Source: Carposina sasakii
Taxonomy: Eukaryota; Arthropoda; Insecta; Lepidoptera; Carposinidae
NCBI GenBank assembly: GCA_014607495.2
Contig: CP053159.1
Span: 255,501-319,500 of the forward strand
DNA length: 64,000 nucleotides
Direction of reading: 5' to 3'
Numbering within the stretch: position 1 is the stretch's first letter; the number at the start of each line of letters is the position of its first letter. This document shows positions 23,201-35,200 of this stretch, piece after piece. The translations under genes were made by a program, and so were the position numbers. A model generated the notes under the pieces. It ran no database searches and was not told the origin of the DNA. It worked only from the letters and a program-made list of their open reading frames with translations.

Positions 23201-26200
23201 GTATAAAGACGGTTCATCATGGATGATTAGTTTGCTTAAATTCATAAACGTTTTTATAGTTTATGTATTTGCGTCACTACAGTAAGATGCTACTCGTCGC
23301 TAATATACCGACAGGATCGTAGATATATCTGCCGTTATTTTGTTGTAGCACATGCTAGAACTTTCTAGAACACAGCTCTACAAAGCCGGCCGTCCGTCTC
23401 TTCCGATCGTTCCAATCTCGTCTCGATCGAATCGCTTCGGGGTACATTAGATTAGTTTATGGCTGTCAAAGTATTTTGTGCGTGCAGCGAGTGTAATTAC
23501 TGGCGTCGCAGCCACGTCGCAGCCGTGTCGTGTCGGGTTGCTGCAGGCCGCTTGCGTGCGCCCGGCCACTTAGCTAAACACCGACCACTCATTGTATGCA
23601 ATATAACACTTTTTCACTACCAATTCTTTCCATTATGTTTCATTCTAATTAAAGGAGCAGCCATTGTTAACATTCCCACTCTCACACGCATAAAAAATAA
23701 CATTATGTGTAAATTTTGTAACGCAGTATTCAATTACATTACGGGCGAAATAGTATAACGGTATTATCGGTTTATGTGCCGTTTACTGCCTCGTTGGGTT
23801 TCTGCTGCGGACTTATTATTAGATCATCCGTTCGGGCACGGCTATCCCTCTGCTTCAGAACGAACTAGATTATAATGCCACTTCTTTTATTGCAGGTGAC
23901 TACAGCACGGATATCATCATGAAGTGGAACGATGCGACTGATATCAGTAAGTCCCTTTACTTCCTTATCTGACTCCTCGATATCCATTATGATGACTATA
24001 CCTTCTGCCAAATTAGCGACAATTACGTTATCTGAAATCTATCCGAGCGCTGGCCAAGTTACAAGTGGATTATAAAAATAATTACATGAGAATATTGTGT
24101 TGTTTTTGGCAACTGCCGGCGCTGCACCGGCCAACTTACTACAAATACTACCGCGAGTGCGCGTAGTACGGGCCCGAGCGGCGTGCGTGGTCGGCAGTGT
24201 GGGCGCTCCGTGGCTCATTGAGGATAAACTTTCCATACCATCACTTGTAATAAATCCCTAATCAATTACCTAAAAAACCCCGATTTTCCTTGATGATCTA
24301 CCGTCAAATATCTTATCGCTTAAGTAATTGGCAATGATAACAATTCTATTATCGAAAGACATGCTTCACTATCGTACGAACTGCACTGAATCATTATCAA
24401 CAGCGCTAATGTATTTGTATCTTTGGCCAACCTCTTACAAAGTCAAGATGCACCCAAATACATTTGGCAGTAGTTCCAGGAAGCGCGAGTACGAGTTAGC
24501 TCGCCGTTGTCATTCACACGGAAATCTCGGAGCCAGCCCGGGCAAATTGACACACGCGATCCAACAGACCCATGATAAATTGCACCCCGATTTAAAGCGA
24601 CATTGGATTATAGCAGCTAACCAGGACAAAACGGAGTTTGAATTTACATTTTTTATGCGATCGATACGGGGTGCCTGTTGATGTTATTTGGCTGACAGTT
24701 AAGATACTTTTTTATTTATTGCGCTGTTTTGTAAATAGGTGCGGGAATTTGGTACAATTTTTCTGGCACAAGATAATATGAATTTGAATCATTAGATTTT
24801 TTGCATGAACACATCCACAAAATTGAAGCGGGAAACAGAATCTAATGTACCTAATAAGTCTTGCCTCTGAGTTTGTCCGGATGAAGTTGATTGATGGTCC
24901 GCACAGTGATAGAGTTGTAGTTTTTTAAACGCTGTGACAAGCTGTTCTCAGAGGTCCAACTTAGAAATTGGCCGTGTTTATGTGGAGTTATAGACCTGAG
25001 GATATTTTTATAATTCAACTAAAGGCAGCAAAGTAAGGTTGGATACCAATTAATCTTTTACAAGGAAAGTCATTCCACTTGCTCCTCCGATAAATACTCA
25101 CAGTAAGCAACATGACTTGACATGAAAGACTATTAAGATAAATGGTCTTGCAAATCATGAGCCCGAGCAAAACAACTATGTATTTCATTCAAAGTAATTG
25201 CTTGCGTTACACATTGGTTAGTTGTCCGTGCTGCGGTCGGCACTTTGCGGTCTGGGCACGCCCGCTCTAAACTTGCTCACCTCTAGGACACTGCCAGTTA
25301 GGTGTAGTACGAGAAGTAGGACATCTCCATATAGCGCTGATCTTGCATTCGTGCTATTGCAGTCACCTAGTACATAAGTCAGTTTAGTTTCTCGCAGTCC
25401 TTCCTGTCTCGATATGTGATTTGCTCTGTTCTTGCAAAATGTAATTGCCGTGCCCTCTCACATTTGCTTTCGTACCTTTCTTCCCCATAATATTTTATTG
25501 CTACTTACGAATTGCATCTGTCCGGAAGCTGTATCAGTGCCATTTGACTCTAAATTCGCCGCATATTGTTTGATTTGAAGACGTTCTTCTGTTCTTGTAA
25601 TATGGTAATAGTGCCGATTTTAATGCAGAGGACCGCTAAGGCAGACCTCTAAATCTTATGTATTTAGCCGTTTCCTCGATATCACCTTAATTAATTTTGT
25701 AGAGAATTAAGGACATATTGAGATAGCCTTGTAGGTACATTTACTTAGTTAAATACATACTTAGTTAGAAAATTTTTCCTTCTTCAATGTCTATAAAAAT
25801 TTTGCCTATGTAGTATGTGTGGTACAGAGGGTACACGAAAATGAATCTGCAACAGATTCAAATGTCAAAATCATTTTGTTTACGGTCGCTTCGCTGTTGA
25901 TCAACAACAGACAGTGTTTAATTGAAGCAAAAAGCCCTATTGCTACTAGATAAATAATAGAAAAGAATACCAACTCCGGGAATTACGATTTGGATGTCCT
26001 AACTTGGATCCAGATAAAAGTTTGTTATGCTGCGAATATGACAGCATGTTGCGCGCAGCCGAATTGCGGATTACATCACTGCGCAAAAAACGCGTGCGCA
26101 AGGGGAGGAGTGGCGGCAAGAGAAGGGCAGGGGAAGACGACCTTGGCCTTGCTCGAGCGGCGGCCAAGGTGAGCGGTACCGCAATTATACATGCGCCCAC

Positions 26201-29200
26201 CCGTCTACCGGCACATAACGATTATGTACGCAAATATGTTAGCATCGTTACCATAATATAATTTCACGGTTTGCCTTTATCACGCCACCCATGGTTGAAT
26301 TCGCGAGCAATTGTTCCGCGACTTGAATTTCTACGAAGCTGCGTTAATTTGTCGAGCACCTACCTACACAGGAAACGCATGCAACTTGTTCATAACATAC
26401 CTTTTGAAATAAAGTTGTTCCTAAATAGACTTCTCACTAATGTTAATATAGCATACATTTTGAGAAAAGCCACACGAATAGCTTCAAGTCGAGTTAGTCA
26501 GGAACAATTACCGCATCCAGGTGAATTAGAAATGCAAACACACTGCTTCTGACACCTTTCCAATGTTTGCTCGAACGTAGAGAGATGATCACTAAACGAG
26601 GTCTCCACACTCCTCTCCAATTAAGTAGTAACCAACGGCCGCTTTTAAAAGTTTTTTTTAATACAGTATGAGTAAGAGAAACGTTTTTTAGCTTGTACTT
26701 TTTGTTTCCGTTTGAAGAGGAATATGGAAATATTATATTTATTGAAAAAATAATAATTAAAGATCCATCTTATATCTATGTTATCTGAGTCGTATACAAG
26801 AATTGATTTTAGTCATGGAATACTTCAGAATATCGTGATGACCTAATGACCTTACGATAGGAGTGGTCAGAGCAACAATGGTCAAGATTAAATCGCTCAG
26901 CATGATCAATCTTAATCGAATAGTGTGTGTGAAGAGCACAACAGCGGATTTAACCTTGAAAATGGTTAGTCAATACCTAAAGTGACAAAAACAATGTTCC
27001 AATTCCAACGCCGAACGAAGAATAAAATCGATACTAACTAACAATGAAGACGATAAAGAGAAGCATTAGGCAATATTTATTCTTGAATTTAGGCCGTTTA
27101 AAACTAATATTTTAGAAGGCTAAGAAGACTATGAAAATCATTAGCCAAACTTGGTTGATACTGACGAAGAAATTCTCTGTTTCGTTTACAGTAGACAATA
27201 CAATGAGTCGCAGAGACCCGGCGCGGCATTTTGTTCTCACACGTCAACTAAACGTATGCGTGGATGTAAGTTTCCGACATGCACGGCTGCCCTGACTGAC
27301 GGGAATGCATCGTGGTGGAAAACAAATCAGAAATCTTGGTCTATTTAAAACAAGATCATAATAAATGTAAACTTGGTACCTAATATGAATGTGAGAGGCC
27401 GAAGTATGACATATCAAGAGTAAGGAGTTGGGCATAGATCATACTCGTATAGTTAGAGACATATCGACAATATCTCCTATTTGAGGAATACCTATCTACG
27501 TTTAGAAATCCCATTTGATTGAAAAGATTGACATATTTTTAATTTAGAACGATTATTGATAGCACATGCAATCATTGTGTAATTTAGTTAAGGTACCTAC
27601 CTACTTAATCTATACATATAATAAAAATGTAACGGATCGCTGTCTTTACATGGAACATAAATGACAAAAAATATTATAGAAGACCTTTATCAACGCAATA
27701 GTACCCAAAACAATGATGTTTGTCTGTTTGTCGGTTTGTCTGTGCGTTTGTGTACGCTAATCTCAGAAACGGCTGAACCGATTTCGATGCAGTTTTCAGG
27801 AATATATTGTGACAGGTCCCACTTAACATATAGGCTACTTTTTATCCCGGTAATTTCGACATTTTGTTTTTTCTGTAGTCCACGCGGACGAAGTCGCGGG
27901 CAACCACTAGTATGTAAATAAGTGCTCAATTTGTTTTGAATTTCCGACGCGGTTTCTTCCACGACCAATTTTAAAGTTAATTTCCGAGAGATTTACCTGT
28001 ATGTGTCGTTGAGATATTTGATTCCTGTGGTGGTATTAAACCTAAGCAAAGCAAGGGCTAGTAATACCTATAGTTTATGCCAAGAAGCTTAATGATGAAT
28101 TATCTATTTATCTTCAGATCTCCGAGGCAGAAATACTTATTGAAACTGTACACGACGAAGATTATCTTAATGATACGAGTCTTGAATAGAACAAGGTGTA
28201 TTTGAAGTGTATCTATAATATTAACAATGTATCTGGAGAGCGTGTAGCGGGCATTGAATGGACATACCTGTGGCATTTGAGATGGCAATCAACCTGGAGC
28301 TGCCCACGCGCAGAACCGACGTGCGCATTACTGTAGACACGACTTCGAGTACTTTCGATCTATTGAATATACCATGTACCTACTTAATAACGTATCTATA
28401 GATCTCATTATGGGATAAAAAAAAAACTGTTAATGATACTTGTTTAGGTCTTGGATTCGGTATGTTACTGATACAGGCCATTATATTATTTCATGTGTAC
28501 TTTAGTCATCAGTCATTACTCATCAGTGAACGAAGGGAATTTTAGTACTTAAATAGGTGTTGTTAGGTACTTTATAGTATTTGCACAGTATATTAGGGTT
28601 GCCAACCGTCCTGTTTTCCCAGGACATGTCCTGTTTTTTGGGGTATCCTGGGCTGTCCTGGATAGGTTTTTAAGCATCGTCCTGAGTTTTAGAGTCCTGA
28701 CACATTCGCTGTCGGCAGATTTTCTAAGGGTGCCGACATCGAGTCAACGCCTAGTGCCATGACGCAAATAAGCGTCAGCGACTTATCTATAAAGCCTTAA
28801 AGACGCAAAGACCTATGTTTTGAAATTTGCACGCCACTAACTCTCTCCAATTGTATTATCACTGGACTCGCACATGTATAGTCCTGGCTTTTAATCGAAA
28901 TGTCCTGGTATTTCTTCTTCAAATCCTGGTTTTCAGGGTTTTAACATGGCAACCCTACAGTATATAAGCATTCAACTGTACATACATACCTAGCAAGAGC
29001 TTACTTGGCTCTAAAACATGGGCACCGTAACGTTTGAAGGCTCGTGACTTGTTCACGTCAACGGCGCATTGTATCTTGCTCCGGCATAATAACTTCTACT
29101 GCACTGGAACTACATTATCGACTTTACTCCATCGGCATAGGATTGTGCGATGATATTTAGGCGGGAAATCCATCAAGATACAAGATAGTATCGGAGCGAG

Positions 29201-32200
29201 AGCGGTGCGTCAGCCGAGTCTTTAAATTATTCACAAGAGAGCACTGTTCCAGGACATGTAGTTGCCCTCTTTTAAGATGCTGATGTTTAGAAAATGTGCG
29301 TATCTAATGCCTTCAAGACAGACTTTAAATGTGCTTCACGTGTTGTGAACACGAGCGTTTCAACCTGTGAATATTCATACCAAGGCGTGGAGAATTTATT
29401 TTGGTCAAAGTTGCCGACAAAAAATGTTCCTTTTTTGGAACTGTTTACGTAAGCACTACAGAAGCAAGAATATTCTCGAGACTTGTGCCCATTATAGAGA
29501 AATCTGCATAAATGCCCTTCATTAACATCTAATCTAAGTTTACCTTGCAAACTGCAAAGTACTTTAATTATTTTAATTGACCAGCAAATGCAGTAGACGT
29601 ACTAACTAACATAGTAATTATAATATCTGAGATTTTATTGGCTGTTCAGCAAATTTAGAACAACAGTAAGTATCTAGTACTTAGCAAGCAAATAATAAAG
29701 ATATTAATTCAATTATTAAAAATTACTTAATGCTACTATTGTGTTGAATTAAACCCGTTACATCTTTGTTAGGTCACCGATTTTCTGATCCAACTATCTA
29801 CAAAGGAGTAATCTTAAAGTTTACCAATATGAATATTTTGCACAGGGACGCTTTGGCGGCGCCGCGCGGTCTAGCGTCGCAAGTTCAAGTCCACCCCCTG
29901 CCCCCCTACCCGAGCACCCCCACCCACCCCCGCTGCACCGTTAATACTTTGCACTCTGTTGCTATGCGTTTTTGGGTCACTGATATTTCAAGTAGTGCGC
30001 TGATCAGGAGCTTGACTTGTTTTACTTGCGGATTTCAGTATATCTATCTACGCCTACTGATATTGCTATCTCTGTATTTATGAAGGCGATATTAATCTCT
30101 CAGTAATACCTACTTTACTAGTATGTACTTAATAGATTTCTATTCCAATATTGATAACCATTTTGTTATCTTGGCCGGACGTTTCAATTTAGTTTAAGAA
30201 ATGCGTAATTTTCAAGTTTAAATCTCGAAGCTGACCCCTAACTCGAATTGTGTCTTACAGGTATGGCAGGCGAGGCCTGTGCACCACCCCCACCTGAACC
30301 TGACCACCTTTATGATCACCACTCCTCAGAAGAAGAGCTAGAGGTAAACATTTAACGTCTCCACGTACCCAATAGAAAACTAAATGCAAATGTTATTGCA
30401 CCTTTTATAGCTTAGCGATGATTAACGTGCCTTGCCCAATGACTGTTCAACTTGCATTTCCACTTAAAGCCGTAATGGAGCAGTAAATATTCCGTTTTCG
30501 CTCATACTTATTGGTAAATGTTAAAATTGAGTGTCACGCACGCAACATTGCACGGTGTCAGTCAGTCATGCGTCGTGTGCCGAAACGTATAGTCCAGAGA
30601 GGTCGTTGCCCCGCGCTCCACGCCGCACTCCGACTTACAATCAGATACATTACATTCGGCAATATTGCCTGAAGTCATATAAATGTTACTTCATCATCCG
30701 ACGGGTTCAAAACACCTCACAAATCAGATATTAGATTGCGAGAAACCTTACTTCTGGTTAGCATTTCTACTACGGTTTCATACAATTTTGAGACCTACTT
30801 ATTAGTGAAGTCGAGAAATATTAGGAGCATATCTGTTCACGTGGCCGTTTTCCTCAGTAAAACAGGCACGGCCTGTGATCGTTGACTCGTGAAATCCGTG
30901 CCTTACGCGAGTTCTCGGCACGGATCGCTAGGCATGGTCCTTAGCTTTACCGGACTCGACGCTTTGAGAGCGCCTCCTTGACAAGCCAAAACACTCCCAC
31001 CCAACTGCTAAACACGGGAGCGAGATACGAGCTCTTCTACAAACCGTATGCGAAAGTACAAAAGGGAATTTTACCGTCCTGCTATATTCAATTTTTCAGG
31101 GGAAAAATAGGTTTCGTATTTAACAAACAAGTCGATGAATAGGATAATAATAGGTTGGAATGGCTTGGTGTTAATGGATGGGGTGGTGGGGTGTATCAAG
31201 GGCCGATAGAAGTTAGTTACTAATGTTAGATATACTCGTAGGGACTTCCGACCGAAGGGAATAGCTCCACAAGTTAAAGTTAGTAATTAAGTATTTATGT
31301 CTTTGAAATAGAGTCGCTGTATTGTAACTTTAAATGGGGATAGGTCGAATAAGTATGGATACCTAGTGTAGGCACCTACCTACCTATCACTACATTATAA
31401 CTACATCTAGTTCTTGTTATAAAACAGCGTTACTTCATATTACTAATATAAAACGTATTTCCGTTGCAAACCGATACACAGTAGTAAACATATTTTGCAA
31501 CTCTTCGTGAAATAAACTAATTTTAAAATGGTAGCCGTCACGGCTACAACGAAATTACTGTCGACATCCGTAGCCTGTCAACCGTTTTACCATACCCCTG
31601 TAGTCTCAACCTGTAGTCTTCCGACCGGCACAAATAGACAAAGGACATTTTTTAAGCCAGCTAGGTCAAAGGTAAAGAAATATGTTTCTTCGGTAGAACA
31701 TTTAACTTATGGACTCGGAATACGAGCTTAAATAAATATAAAACAATTTGGATTATGTATTTGAATAAATTATATAATGTATGATGCTGAATTATTACGT
31801 TGTGCGAGATTAAAAAGTTACACGGGAGGTGAATGACCCGCGGCGCTGTTAGTTAGTAAGCGAAAATTGGAGAGAAGGGGCAAAAAATGCCAGCGTCGTC
31901 GTCGCTCAAAGCCACGTTTGAAGGCATATATATTATATTAGGTACCAACCTAAGTATGTACCTATACATATTCACGATTTTTTTTTACCAATAAAGTTTT
32001 TGAAAATGCCATCTTTTATAGTGTCTGTTTATGCTGCAAGCATATGTAAGGTTTTTTCTTGATCTCTGAACTAGTTTCTACTTCACAAACATAGAAGCGA
32101 CAGATAGATTAATTTTAGAGACGCTTTCGAGCTATCCCAAATGACGTATCCAAGTTTACAAGTTAATCCAAATGCAAAAAAGAAGGCGGCTCCGTTTTTA

Positions 32201-35200
32201 TCTTTTTAAAAGTAACGTTAAGTTTTAAAAATTCATTAATAAACGTGCCCTGTAATTTGTCTTCCCTTTAACCTTTAATTACCTAGCTAGTCTAAAATGA
32301 ATACGAAATACAGAGACCTCACTCAGTCTATCTATGAACTTAAACTAATTACCGACAAACTGTATTCAGAGTTCGGCAAAGTTCGATCCACGCCCGATCT
32401 AGGTCGTTAAGACTAATTTGCTTGGAATATGTCTGAATGCGGAAATCAAAACTACCGCCAACGTATTTAGATCAACAAATATCCCGGCGGAAAACTACTT
32501 AGCATCGCTCTAATGTTTTAATATCGAGCTCTACAAATCTATCCCGATATATTTGGATCTAGTTTTTCCAGCTCGCATCATTCTCCACATTCCAGTCCAA
32601 GTTTTCAGTTGACGCCATTGCACTTTTTTTACAAAATAAGACCAAACAATCCTTGTTTTATCCGCTTTTTTACGTCTGCTGCCTGCATTTGTTTATCTTG
32701 CGCTTGGCTTGAAATTAGAAATTCTTTTGTCTCCGCAGCTTTTTAATTGCGAAACGTAAAGGGACAATAGGTTTCAGGGGAGATGCAACATCATGTTATA
32801 TTTTAGGAATGCACTTGCTCCCTTGTTCATATCTTACACCAAGAATCTGACAAACTTTGCATATATTTAATAACCTAAATTATACCCATCTTACATCTAA
32901 CAGACACTAGGGAAACCTGAAATATAGGTACTTCTTTGGTCCCTGAAAGTGATACGATACAGATTCTGAATTCTTGGTTGTTTTGATCTCTACCAAACTT
33001 TATGCCTCCGTCTATTACATTAGATACTCGTATGCACCAGCAATTTTGGAATCCATTGAGAACTAAGAGACATAGGTAGGTATAAGATATATAAGGTTTA
33101 GTGATTTATTTGCAAAACGTTTCAATTCTAGCTATGCGTGTTCGTTCGAAATGATCCGTTTTAAAATTTCCGTCCTCCGCGACTTCGTAATGGCTTCTCA
33201 AAAACAATAAAACGCTTTGGTTTGGGTTACTTAAAAAGAACACGAAACCGTTAAACGATTTGTAATTTATGCGACTCTATTAAACCCATCTGCCCCGTTA
33301 GCCGCGGCAGTATCCGTGAAGGACCTTAGGTTTTTCGCGTGGACTCTCACATCCATAATAGATGAGCGACCGGCCGCAGCATTAGGCCGGCGTTTACGTC
33401 GAGCTCCTTTTTTCTTTGGGGGAGTGGGGTGGGGGGACGCTGGCCATTAATTCAGCCGTGTAATGACGCGACGCTTCGACGGACGAGAATTGCGAGTTCT
33501 GCAATTACATGCTGAAATATTCAGTGAAGACGTTGCCGGCCGCCTCTAACCGCTGTCTTTCTTTTTGTTTCGGAGCGCTGCGGCCCGGCTCTTTCGCGAA
33601 ACAGTCGACTCGAGTACACGGAGCGGGTTTTTTTTTTCTTTCTTTTGACGCGACGTGGCCTATCGCTTTACAGCGGATCGAGATGAGGCTTGATTTAATT
33701 AATGTTTCGTGCACATTTTTTTTGTCTTGCAATTAGTGGGGATAAGTACAAGCTAAAAGTAAGTACTCGTAGATAAATAAATATTCACACAATTTACAAA
33801 ACATTACCTAACCTAGACCCACCCACACTAAGATCCCTAAGGTCTTGTGTCGTGGGTAGGTACCTACTAAAAAGTTGTAAAATATTAACGAAAAGATTTC
33901 TCTTTACCAATGATTTTTATGTTGTGATCAATTACCAAAGTACGTGTACCTACCTACCTACCCAGGTACTTACTTAATAAAAATTATGTAAAAGATAAAA
34001 TTTAAGTACCCACCTAATCTAAAATTCACTTCACCCTACACACTTTACAACTTCGATATTTTAGGCAGGCATCTACATACGAGTACAAATTAATACCCTT
34101 TTGAGGTATTTCAAAATAAGTACATACATATAGGTACCGTGTTTCATACGACCAGGTAGTTAGTTCATTGTAGAACGTAAGTATCCTAGAACTACCTCGG
34201 AATAGAAAAGTAAATATACGAGTATTTATTTACTTGGGGTTACTTGGTCGATAAAGCCTTAAAGAGAATTGTAAAACATTTAGGTACAGGTTAATAGACA
34301 TTTAATCTCGATAGGTACAGCAATATCAACTTGCCTACCTAGAAATATGTAAGTTAGGTTAGGTAGGTAAGTCAGGGAGACTTGCATGCAAATTGGCGAC
34401 CAACCAACATATCAACACCACAGATAGGTACCACATTCAATAGGCAATTGCTATTTTCTGTCATTAACTCATTAGAGTACTAGAGACATTGATGTGCGAT
34501 ATCATAAACTAAACTAGTTAGGCAACTAACTTCCTATAGCCCTTAGGTAGGTAGGTACTATGCCTGATAGCTGTAACTTAGGCGTTCGACGTTACAATTA
34601 TTTGTAGGCATCCATTTTGTTATGTTCCTTACATATCGTATAGCATCTCATGGTATCAATACTTCAACAGTATAGCCATTCCGAAAAAAAAAACTCAGTC
34701 AACCAACATGTGTCAAACCAGGATGCCTAACTTTGAACACACAGTCCACACTTCCAGTGACGAGTTCTCTCAAACCTTCGGACAATCGGCGCCTTCACTC
34801 CATTTACTAAACACATTCGCATGCCCCACGTAACCCTGGTCATGGCGGCAGGTAATCAATGGCGTGCCAGCGTGCGCGGGTGAGTCGCGGCGGCGCGGCG
34901 CGTCGTCCCCGCCGCCCGCGCAGCCCGAGAAGCGCAAGTGGCCCGCGCAGGCGTACAAAGCGGGTCGCGCGTGCGCGCCCTCTGACGATGACGACGACAC
35001 TAAGGTATGCCATTTTCTGGTCAAGCTGTTACTTGCTGTGACGCTCCCAATATTCCAACTTCCAAGGTTGAATAAAGCTCCAGCCAATGTCTGATTTTAA
35101 ACTGGTAAAGCGGTTACGGCTGCCGCGTCCTCTCGGTGGCGACGGACAAGCTCTTCAGGCTTCCACAGTCTGTCATTCAAAGGATCCATTGTGTTGTAGC

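Noticed and set aside
24328..24681. 117-codon plus-strand frame in the FAM53-like intron
   Set aside because: No splice sites in phase with neighbours, no family and no second supporting signal; length is within chance for this much sequence.
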